Source: Trichoplax sp. H2
Lineage: Eukaryota; Placozoa; Uniplacotomia; Trichoplacea
Assembly: GCA_003344405.1 (NCBI GenBank)
Contig: NOWV01000297.1
Span: 1-59,358 of the forward strand
Length of the DNA stretch: 59,358 bases
Reading direction: 5' to 3'
Numbering within the stretch: the stretch's first letter is position 1; every line of letters begins with the position of its first letter. Below the pieces are notes generated by a model. That model ran no database searches, had not been told where the DNA came from, and worked only from the letters and a program-made list of their open reading frames with translations. Shown in pieces: positions 13,135-22,976 of this stretch. Made by a program: the position numbers and the translations under genes.

Positions 13135-15059
13135 ATACCTGGCTATTGATAGTCAATGATGAAATCTGTCTCTAATTTTCCATACTGTAATGTACAAAGG
13201 AGTAAAATTGAAGTAGACTTTAAATGGATTATCGTACCTCATTATCCTGCTATCAGTAGAAATTGAACTAAATCCTTCTGGTTTGACTAATTCTATTAGT
13301 CGAGCGTCAAGATATTTATTTGAACTTGTTCTACTAGCTTTTCTTTTCTTAAAATACCAATAAAATACCATGATACCTTATTAGCGACACTTTGTTATGA
13401 ACAGAGTTATTGGGAAAGCTTTTAATGTAGTAAAAGCCGCCATAATCAATTTTAGCGTTGTCATCTCGATAGCTAGATGAATAAATTCTTCTTCCTTTAC
13501 GTATATTCTTACTCTACCATTTTAAAACATATTATGGCAATAGATTACTTTCTCTCAAAATTTCATCATTACTGCAGAAATAGACTGTAGAATTATAAGT
13601 CTCCATATATAAATTAATTCTATATTTAACATCTACTCTCTTCTATGTTACGGCTTTCACGATTTAAAATATACCTGTATAGCATTGCATTAAAAAGGTC
13701 ATTGTTCCAATATTCAATGCTTAATAATATAGTGTAGTTTTAATTTGCTTAACTATACTATGATAGGCTGTAAGCCCTTTTTAGGTCCAAGGTATTTCAG
13801 ATATCATAACGTTTACAATTATACAATAATAAACAGTGACAAATTGTTAACTTAATTAAGAGCAATAATAAAGGATAATAGCCAAATAAACCTTTCATAT
13901 CCTTGATTGATTTGGACTTATTAGCGTAATTAATCCATTATTTATAACAGGATATGAGATGATCCCTATTCTATTCGTAGTAAGCTACAATATTCAATGT
14001 CAGGACTTATTTTTCTATATGGACCATGGCAAATAGTCCATGTTACCAGTTATATGAAAGTTTCCTGAAAATTGAATCGAAACCTTTAAGTCAGTATTTA
14101 AATATAAATTTTAGTATAAATGAAGTAACAATCTAGATACAGTTAATTCAGAAGTTAAACTTAAGTATTCTTCTATTTTTATTGCATGTAATTATATATG
14201 GATAAGAGGTAGTAAAAGAGATCGCGAAAATCAAATTAGTATTGGTACCGAAAACAAGCTATCGATTCTTGTTTGAGCAAGCTGCCTTCAGAGGTTTTCT
14301 GTCAATTATGTACATATATCGATATAAAATTGTGACAAATTAAGAAGAATCAATTTCTAGAATATTACTCTTTTTCTCTAAAATGTTTTTCCTTTCAATT
14401 TCGTATTAATACTGATATAAAATTGCATTAAATTAAGAAGAATTCATTACTATTATTTCATTTCTTTTTCTCCATAAGCTCTTATTCCTTCAATTTCGTA
14501 CACATATTGATATGAAATTGTAACAAATTAAGAAGAATCAATTAATGGGATAGTGTGCCTTTTTCTCTATGACATCGGAAAATAGGCTCATCTACGAAAT
14601 TTTAGCCAGCCGGTCCTAAAATTTATACTACTTAATGTATTCTAAGGATTTTATACGATATATAAGAGCAGTTTAACTTTCATAATTACAAGAATAATTG
14701 ATTTGACTAGAAATTCAGACAATATTGCCCTAAATTGAATCCAAATGGGACTAAATTAAGGATTGATTATAAACCAAAGTACTTGAATATACGGAAGCTG
14801 CAATTAATTCTCTCATTCAAGCATTTATTTACACCATTGGCTGTTGAACTTAAAACTGCTTTCCTAATTTTATCATTCTGTTAGATACTCGAATTCAATA
14901 GAACTATCTACATTATTTTTAAAGGCTGAACAACATTTACTTTTTTCTTAAATATCTTCAAATAACATTTTTACGTCATTATATGCTGCTAAAATATGCT
15001 ATTAATAAGATAGAATTATCATATAACTCAATTAAAAATTTTCAGTGAACTATTCTATC
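13135..15059. other. Intergenic spacer within the duplicated module
   Basis: No gene. The left part is homologous to the sequence downstream of GPCR 3, and the right part to the sequence upstream of GPCR 2. Short ORFs here are not conserved between the two copies. A TTTTCAG just before 15045 resembles a splice acceptor, so GPCR 3 may have a spliced 5' untranslated exon in this spacer. Confidence 0.5.
14300..14568. repeat. Three-copy ~95 bp tandem repeat upstream of GPCR 3
   Basis: TTTCAATTTCGTA...ATA..GATATAAAATTG...AAATTAAGAAGAAT occurs at about 14300, 14393 and 14490, each followed by CTTTTTCTCTA. A single equivalent unit (GCAATTTCGTAAACATATCGATATA) lies at about 11080 in the other copy of the module, so the array grew only here. 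Confidence 0.85.
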
Positions 15060-16226
15060 ATGATCTACTTGACCAATTTTACCGTTATTCCTACCAATAC
15101 CACGCAGCTACTTTTACCTGGAAATTATTCTAGCAGTCATGATTATTATGGTGGACTAGTCACACAAATTGTTTTAGGTATTATAGCTGTGTTGTCTATT
15201 GTAGGTAATATGTTCGTATTTGTCGTCTTTTTATACAGTCCAAGATTAAAAAATTCATCTCACGGTATCTTAATTGGGAATTTAGCTCTTGTGGATATGC
15301 TGACTGGTGTGAGTATTATTATTACACCAGCGTATATTATCCGCGAAAATTATCATCACCCACCACCTGGCATTGGTGGTTCAATCTTTTGCAAAATTAT
15401 TGGCTCAGAATTAATGCCATTTAGCTTCGGCTTTATATCGATGTATACATTAGCTGTACTCAGCCTTGAAAGACGATATGCTGTAGTCCGACCAATGCTT
15501 CATCGAAGGTATTTTACCATTCAACGAAGTAAATTTGTAGTAGTGCTGGTTTGGATTTTAGGAATTGCTGTCAATATTACCAATATTTTACAAAGTTATT
15601 ATCAAGAAAATGCTAATCCACCTTGTGATTGGCGACTATTAGTGGGTCCTCAATTTAGTATGGCCCTTTATGGAATTCTACTATTTTTGCGCGTCGTTTT
15701 CCCTATGGTATGTGTCATCGTTTGCTACTATGATATATTGCGTTATATTCGGCAAAAAGTTCGTAATCTATTGCGATCCATTGATAAAACAGAATCTGCA
15801 GCCTATAGGATAAAATCTAAAATCACATTGACTTGTGCTATAACATCGTTGGCCTTTTTAATATGTTGGCTGCCCAATCAAGCTTATTTCACGTATATTA
15901 GTTTTCATGCTTCAAAAATAAATGACGATTTGCATTTAACTACCAAATTATTAATTTTTTTTAATTCTTGTATTAATCCATTCATTTATGCAAGTACCAA
16001 TCGGTATTATCGCCGTGAATTTGTGGCTATACTCCACTTAAAATGGCAATTTTGTTGCACTGATTGCCACAGACAAGGCTCAATATGGAATTTTTCACGA
16101 GACTCTCATCATAAATCTGACAACGACGAACTTAAATTATCCATGGACAACATTACTAACAAAGGTAATTCCACAAAATCAATAAAGCCCAATCTATTTC
16201 TGGTCGAAGAAGCCAAAACGTCATGA
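15060..16226 (+). CDS. Class A (rhodopsin-like) G protein-coupled receptor 3
   Basis: Single-exon gene, 388 aa from the ATG at 15060. The frame is open 15 bases further up, but that upstream codon is GTG. The N-terminus then aligns residue for residue with GPCR 2 (MIYLTNF against MMNLTNF), which decides the start. Same motifs as GPCR 2: GN in TM1, LALVD in TM2, disulfide cysteines (FCKIIG and NPPCDW), ERRY, CWLPN, NSCINPFIY. The C-tail is again CC...C followed by WNFSRD and serine/acidic residues. It is the closest paralog of GPCR 2 and arose with it by the ~3.1 kb duplication. Changes concentrate in the N-terminus, ECL2 and intracellular loop 3, as expected if ligand or coupling diverged. 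Confidence 0.95.
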   Translation: MIYLTNFTVIPTNTTQLLLPGNYSSSHDYYGGLVTQIVLGIIAVLSIVGNMFVFVVFLYSPRLKNSSHGILIGNLALVDMLTGVSIIITPAYIIRENYHHPPPGIGGSIFCKIIGSELMPFSFGFISMYTLAVLSLERRYAVVRPMLHRRYFTIQRSKFVVVLVWILGIAVNITNILQSYYQENANPPCDWRLLVGPQFSMALYGILLFLRVVFPMVCVIVCYYDILRYIRQKVRNLLRSIDKTESAAYRIKSKITLTCAITSLAFLICWLPNQAYFTYISFHASKINDDLHLTTKLLIFFNSCINPFIYASTNRYYRREFVAILHLKWQFCCTDCHRQGSIWNFSRDSHHKSDNDELKLSMDNITNKGNSTKSIKPNLFLVEEAKTS

Positions 16227-18232
16227 ACTTTAATATCTAATTTTAGTATCAATCTCTGATTAACATTACTACCCGAAGTAGTAAAATTGAAGTATGCCCA
16301 GAATTGGCGCATTATAAAATCGTCCTGCCATCAGATATTTAGCAAAGTGCCGATCACTCGATTAATTAATAGCGGCAGAAAATTAATTATAGCTTAATCG
16401 CCTATCTTTCCTTCTGTTAAAATGCTACTACAATACCATGATACTTCTAGAGGGATGTTATTGGCTATAAATTGAGACACTAGAAAAAACTTTTCATGTA
16501 GTAAATTTATAATATTATTACTTCAATAAATTTCTCGGTATAATCACAACAGCTAGTTAGTTCCTTCTCTTTAGTATGCCATTACTTCACTATTTTAAAA
16601 TACCACGTGTAACATATATAATGATAAAACATCATTTTATGCGAAATTCTAAATATTATAGAAATTACCGAAATAGACTGTATGATTATGGTCTCCACAT
16701 GGAACAGATCATTTATGCCTTTTTCACTAATTGGAATTTTCGTTATTTTAAAATCTACACCTGTACAATAATAAAGCAGCAGAATACTGAATAAAATAAT
16801 GTCATGGACAAGTATTCTATATTTAGGAATAGAACCTAAAAGTTTAGATTAGCTTTACTGTTTCATCATTTGTTATTAGCTCTCTTCAGTTTCAAATAGT
16901 TCATGAATTACTATTTTCAGCCATATTACCTTGCTTATAAGCGCCAATATGATAAATCTGATTCCGACATCAAATTATGACTGTAAAAATTGGGATATTT
17001 GGACTCTCTATTGCAAATTTTTTTAAGATTGATATCTATATCATTTATATATATATAATTCTGATGCTTTATTTATTAACAATAACATTCTTATACTAAT
17101 ACCATTTTATATTATGCGTTTGAATATTCAGTCAAAACATATACGCGCATTTCAGTTAGATCGTACATAGAACACTAGAGCATTCTTTATAATATAAAAT
17201 TGCCGTTTTTGCAATATTTAAGTAGAAGATAACAGCCTAAATGATACAAAGATTTGCTTCTAAGAATCAAATCAATAAATCGCTGTCTTGCTTCTAGCCT
17301 AGCTTTTGTTGGGTGATCGAAGTTTCCTATAAGGATAGAGAAGAATATGGAGACTTTCGAATTTAATTTAATCTACATAATTTTATCCGATATTATTATA
17401 GTTTCTACGACATACTATAGCATAAATTATAAGTACAATTTAAAGAAGATTAATAAAGTAGAGTCGAATAATATCATCTCAATACCGTGTACCTAATTGC
17501 TATCATCTAGTGGAATTGACTTCTTAATTTAATCGAAAGTTATCCACTACCATTAACTACCGCATATTTTAGTTTTTAATACCTTTAAAATTTTTAGCTT
17601 GCTTATATACAGTATGTGTTAAAGCTTGCGAGTGAAATTCATCAGCTACGATATATTTTAATTCTTATTAATGTCTTTAAAATTTTTAGCTTGCTTACAT
17701 GTGTGTAGAAGCTTGCAAGTGAAATTCTTTCGCTAGCATTATTTCACGCAGTAGTTTTTTAGCATCGTCACTTGGGTAGGTAGATATTATTTCATTCTAA
17801 ATGGAATTAAAAAGTTAAAAAAGTCAAATTTTTTATGCATCGAGCATACTTTATTCTTCTATTTGAGTTTGCATTTAATTGCATCAGTTGCAGATATCGT
17901 GCAAAATTATAAAAATTAGCATGTGACGGAAAATCAAAAGATGGCAATAATATCTTTCTGAATTATTTTATAATGCACGGAAAACAGTTTTCCATCTTTG
18001 TAATTTTGGCGTATACCCAATGTCGAATAGGAGACAGTATCCTACTTCGTTAGTGAGAATTTTATGTTTAATTAGAAGCTCTAAAAGTTAATTACTTATT
18101 CATTCACAATTATTGTTTTAGTTATTTGCCAATCACTCAGTTTTATCGTAAATATGTTATTCTTCAATATTTTAAGTATTGCTATTGTTACGCGCAAAGC
18201 GGTATTTTTACTGGTATTATTATGGTAAATTG
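16227..18232. other. Intergenic DNA after GPCR 3
   Basis: The first ~600 bases are homologous to the region after GPCR 2 and therefore look like decayed flank, not a gene. A two-copy ~91 bp tandem repeat lies at 17563-17745. Nothing else is recognisable. Confidence 0.5.
17563..17745. repeat. Two-copy ~91 bp tandem repeat
   Basis: ATATTTTAGTTTTTAATACC and ATATTTTAATTCTTATTAAT introduce two copies of CTTTAAAATTTTTAGCTTGC followed by AAGCTTGC(G/A)AGTGAAATTC. About 91 bases apart. Confidence 0.8.
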
Positions 18233-21200
18233 CTATTGATTCATATTTATGAAGCAGCCTTTCTGTGTGTTGCCAGCATTATTCTGTGAAACTACCAGCT
18301 GTTGCATCTGTTATACGTGATGTTGTGATAGATATTACATACCTCATTGATGTTGTAATTATTATCCGCAAGCTGATTAACAATTTCTAAGTTGTTCTTC
18401 ATATTAGGATTATATTCATGATACCTAATTTGGAATGGATTACATTTAAGGTTTATATGTAATCTGGTAGTTAGAGATTAAAATATATTCATAAAATATC
18501 CTCTAATTACCGTCACTAAACCATGTCCCATATTTAACTAGTTATCTACGGCTATTAGAATATTTAAACTCTACCATAAAATGCTCTTGTTTAGAAGTGT
18601 ACAGTAAGATAGAACGTAGGGTAGCTAGAGATTATACAAATTTTATACGACAGTTGTACGAGATAATTGTACCGCCAAGATTTTAAATTCTTTAACAAAT
18701 TATTAGAATATCTAAAAACTACCATAAGATGGTCCTGCTTGGAGGTGTTTAGTATAAAAATGTACGGTAGGCTAGAAATTATACAAATTTTGTACAAGAT
18801 AGTTACATGAGATAATTACACTTCCAAATTTTTGAATTTTTGAATAAAAATAGCTGCAACTAGCTTATTTTACGCTTTGTAACCACATATAAAATCAGGA
18901 TAAAATTAAATAACATAGCATGGCATACCAGTATGGGTCTACTAAAACGCCCGTTGTTACATAGAATAAAGAATAAAATTTAAGACAGAATGCTTACCTT
19001 CCATTATTTTGATGAGCTAATTGTCGTAAGAACTCAGTTGCAGATCTTAAGAGAATAAATTTTTATAGAAGTAAATCTTTACGAGATAAAAAAACAAAGC
19101 ATCTAGAATACATTAGTTATAACAAATGAATGCGTAGTGATTATATACTGCATTATGCTAGTTAATTGTTAACTGTCAATCAGATCTATAGCTTGAAATA
19201 AAATTAGTAAAGTTTATTAAACTTTTTCTATAACTTCTGCAATGAAATATTTGTAATATATAAGCGATAATTCGTACTGGTATTTCACTATCTATATATA
19301 TTCCTTTCTTCAGGGTGAATAAAAAAACGTACAATATACGATGCTAAGAGTGTTATTTGTCTTATTTGGATATTGTTAATGAATATGATGATAAATAAAT
19401 CCTAGTCATTATACCGACAGTTTGGGCTATGTTTAGAATATACGAGTAATAGTTGGATTAAAATGAGCTGTGTCATGCGATAATTTTATTATTAAATATT
19501 TTACGCAATATAAAGTTATTAAAAAAACATATACAGTACAAGCATTTTGGCATTAGGCTTTATGAGATAAAGAGTATAAGCAAAAGTACAGTATATGGCT
19601 ATAATTAGTGTCATGAAGTTTTTGGTAGAGCTTGGTGTGACTTTTTCGTTTGAAATAAAATACTACTATAGTAGCTCTTGTGCTAGTTTGTGATAGTGCT
19701 AATATTGAAATATCTTAGGAGGTATATTCTGTATCTAAATCATCAACATCATCGCAGTTTCATAAAGTATCTATGGAATTTGCACGTATGTCACAAACAC
19801 TGTTTATAAAATTTCTGACCTTTTTTCACAACAGTATGCGATCGTATGAATCGCGACAGGCTTTTGGCTTCTCCACTCCTTCACTTTACGTAGGATCATA
19901 TTTGAAGGATTATCCTGTTATTTAATACCGACAAGAACATAATATAAAGTGAAAATTTAAGCCAGAGTCATAGTTTTAACGATATACATGCATCTAGATT
20001 AATAACATGAACAAATGTGTTATTCAGCTAAATTACTTATGATGGAAGTAAAGATGACTTGGTTAGCAAATTTGATTGATATACAGATTTATAATGTCAC
20101 AACCGATAGATCACGATTACACCACACAACGGCTTCACAATCTATCATCGTCAGCTAGTGCTTTAACATTTGCATACCAAATATCTTAAAGTACTGGTTA
20201 CGTACAAGTATTCTGAAGATTGCGAACATGAAAATATTAAAATACCCTCTTTAATTAAATTACAGCCACGATACAACATGATATAAATTACTTACAGTCA
20301 TGCCATCGCTTATTATATATATAGCTTCTATTTGATCTTGTTTAAACGTATACTGAAAGAACAAATGATTTCAATGTCAGATTTACTAACTTTATTTGAG
20401 ATTCAAGATTGAGGGTAGTACAAAAACGAAGGTATCCTCTAACCTCTAAGGCGTCCAATATATTTGTATTACCGATAGCGTTCAATTTTGAGATCCAATT
20501 ACAAGCATTCATACATGTGTTATCGTCAGCCGTGGTTATTCTAGATTTCCAAGAATTGATCTCGTTCGAAAACTGGACGATATTAAAGCTAGTATCGAAA
20601 TAGATATAAAATTATTAGAAAAATACTTCATCGTTGAGGCAGGAAGCTTCTACTTAATTACAGTAGTCAGTAGCGTTATATAGCAGATATACAGTATCAT
20701 CTTGAGTTGTTGAAGTAGCAGACTGACGCAAGACGCCTAAATTAACGACTGAAAGATCGTGAATCGTTTTCATACCATTTTCGATGCATCATTTGTTCCC
20801 AGATTAGCATCATTAATGCCTGCTTTAGCTGCTTAAAATACGATTCCATCGATCCAGAAGCATCAAGTAGAATGGTCATCTACGTGTATAGAAAGCGGTA
20901 ATTATTGTCATTCTCAACGAATCTAATTTTTATAGCTATCCTGAAGTATTAGTTGACTTTATTAAATAAATTTATACTATTATTTTAATCATATTGTAGC
21001 TTTATTATGAATTTAAATTATAGCTATTAAATAAATCTTAAAAATTACATAATCATCTGCTATAGAATTAACTCAGCCTATTTTTAGGCATTTTATAATC
21101 TTACATTTTTTTCCATAATGACTCCAAAAACCCTACGACTACCTTGAATACATAATATTAAAATAAAAAATGAGAACATTATCGGCAATATTATAAGTCT

Positions 21201-22452
21201 TAAAGCTCGTCATTAACACAATCAAGCATACCAATTTTTATAGCATCATTAAGCAATAGCGAGTAGTCAAATAGTACATAATTACCTGTAAGTAGCCAAT
21301 TTAGTCTGGTAAGGTATCGCTTAAATACCTTTGCGATTATTGCTTGATAATTCTTTAGTTCCACTAATGTAAGAGAAACAGTACATTGATCCTATGGTAA
21401 AGGACAGAAATATAAGTTGCGTTACTTTTCTCGGGTTCAGGTCCAGAAGTCCATGAATTATATAGCACTCGATCAATTGGTGATAAATTGTCAGCAAACC
21501 TGGCTAACTTTAGCGGCATTCGATGATTTTGTTTTCCTTAATAATATATTAAATTTATCAAAATTACTATAATAAACTACGTATAAATGCTAGCTCGTAG
21601 TACAACATGCTGTCTACACTACAGTATCAAGGTCTTCTATTATAAGAGTTTATCCTACGTTTAAATGATACACACCTTTTAATAACCCATTTATCGAAAT
21701 CGAGATACAATTTTGACAAACTGTATTTCTTTAACCACTAAGATATAAAAGTTTAATCATCAAAGAAAGTCTATTTGATAAATTCTTTAACAGTTTTGAT
21801 TAATGGCGTTGACTGGTCGATATAACGCTATAGAAATTGAGATATCCTCCGGATAAAAGCGTATTTCTCGTATTTCAGTCGCTCATTATGCATTATTAAT
21901 AAAATCTCTGCAGTAACTTGAATATTTTTAATTTAGTAAAGTTGCTTAGTCTATATATATTGCTAGCAAGATTGAGATATATTTTGGATTAAGCTGCATT
22001 TCTTCTGTCACTTATTGAGAATTGGTAAATAAAATCTATGTAGCCACTCTTAACATTTTTAACTTAATATAGAGATATAAAAACTCTTTTTATAATATTT
22101 GAACTATAATCAACATTAAAATATATCTAGATATACTGTATTTCTTCAGTCAATCGATACGAATCATTAATTAAATCTGTTCAATCGATTTAAACATTTT
22201 TAATTTAATACAGATTTGTCTAATTTTTATTATCGAAGTTGAGATGTGATGCGGATAAAATGTATTTTCTCTTGCTCGATATGAATTATAAAATTTTCTT
22301 AGCTAAGACTTTTAACATTTTTAATAGAATAACGCCAGCAAAATCAAGTAAACAAGCATTAAAGTGTAAATTACCTCTTTTGAGCTTAATGATTCTTCTT
22401 CATTGGGTATATTACAAGCGAAATTTTTTCCTTCTTTATGTGTATCTGGATA
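18233..22452 (-). CDS. VWA3A/VWA3B-like protein with intact MIDAS (spliced, 5' end incomplete)
   Basis: Spliced minus-strand gene. Exons in order: 22452-22375, 21737-21676, 21609-21581, 21536-21426, 21363-21286, 21142-21105, 20879-20776, 20588-20444, 20352-20296, 19914-19820, 19045-18998, 18424-18343, 18307-18233 (TAG). All have AG/GT borders and matching phases, giving about 333 residues; I found no start codon exon. The protein reads SSKEWLKKYSL, then YLTRLNWLLTGSRRVFG, then a VWA domain: MIDAS DASGSM, FNIVQFSNEI, the metal-site Thr in AIGNTNILDALE, YIISDGM, VAIHTIAY, FLRQLAHQNNGRYHEY. The order W-L-x-K, Y..RL.WLLTGSR..FG, VWA, GRYH is characteristic of the VWA3A/VWA3B family, which is intracellular and of poorly known function. 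The smallest exons (21581-21609 and the last one) are the least certain. Confidence 0.8.
18554..18850. repeat. Two-copy ~148 bp tandem repeat in a VWA gene intron
   Basis: ATTAGAATAT(T/C)TAAA at 18554 and 18702 begins two diverged copies that share CTACCATAA(A/G)ATG, TAGA(G/A)ATTATACAAATTTT and GAGATAATT. It lies wholly in the intron between exons 19045-18998 and 18424-18343. A small ORF read across it is not conserved between copies. Confidence 0.85.
21692..22335. repeat. Five-unit ~135 bp array made of degenerate copies of a VWA-gene exon
   Basis: Units start at about 21692, 21831, 21967, 22112 and 22234, each with (A/C)GA(A/G)(A/G)TTGAGATA on the plus strand. The first unit contains the real minus-strand exon 21676-21737, which encodes WLKKYSLSK. 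The others retain AGAAATAC.., TATCTC and TTCGATA landmarks but have stops or shifted frames. They lie in the intron before that exon. Confidence 0.7.
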
Positions 22453-22976
22453 CTTAACATAGACATAGCCTAACAAGAGGTAATAAATACCAATAGCAAA
22501 GCGGAAGTTATCTCTGAATCTGTATATATCAAATTTAACCAATACTTGATGTTATAGCTGTATTACAACAGGTAATACTATTGTATCTACGAGCATTCAG
22601 CAAATAGATCATACAGTTAGCCATAATGCTAACATATTACATATTCGGTCTATCTATCAAAGAAACGTTAAAGAGTAATAGAGCGTAATTTACCGATATC
22701 TTTTTTATCTTTCTGGCTCCCAATATAAAAGGGCTGCAACTGAGCCTTTTTAGTTTTTTTACCGGAAAACCATTCAGCTACAAAGCAGTTTAGAGATTAA
22801 AGATAAAATATTAACCAAGATATGATCATCATATTCGTATATCTTTTACGTGCATTAAACAGATTCCTAATAACTGTTTAATAGATTTCTTATAGAAGAT
22901 TTCGTATAAATGATTGAATATCATTGTATTATTGAAAACCATTTATGGTCATTTTAGTATTAATTAATAACGACTA
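22453..22976. other. Spacer between the two VWA genes
   Basis: About 520 bases separate the stop codon of the upstream VWA gene (22977) from the first recognised exon of the downstream one. It should hold the promoter and any 5' exon of the downstream gene. A possible small exon with acceptor ATACAG near 22522 could belong to it, but I could not fix a start codon. Confidence 0.4.

Larger units (their letters stand above)
10690..16800 (+). repeat. ~3.1 kb tandem segmental duplication carrying GPCR 2 and GPCR 3
   Basis: Homology between the two halves extends beyond the receptor ORFs. Upstream, the block around 10740-10830 (ATAACGGAATATGAAATGG, TTCTATATAGACC) matches 13945-14040 (AACAGGATATGAGATGA, TTCTATATGGACC). 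The block at 11018-11110 (AAGATCGC, CAAGCTATC, ATATCGATATA) matches 14218-14335. Downstream, AGTAAAATTGAAGTA at 13201 matches 16278, ATACCATGATAC at 13366 matches 16433, and AGAAATAGACTGTA at 13576 matches about 16670. The two start codons are 3080 bases apart. Boundaries are approximate. Confidence 0.8.

Noticed and set aside
15045-15059. N-terminal extension of GPCR 3
   Set aside because: The frame starts with GTG, not used as a start in nuclear eukaryotic genes, and GPCR 2 begins at the position equivalent to the ATG at 15060.
16576-16794. 72-codon ORF after GPCR 3
   Set aside because: It lies in duplicated flank; the homologous sequence after GPCR 2 is not open, so it is not conserved as coding.
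18591-18797. 68-codon minus-strand ORF
   Set aside because: It spans the two-copy intronic repeat and reads the repeat twice; the VWA exons skip it.
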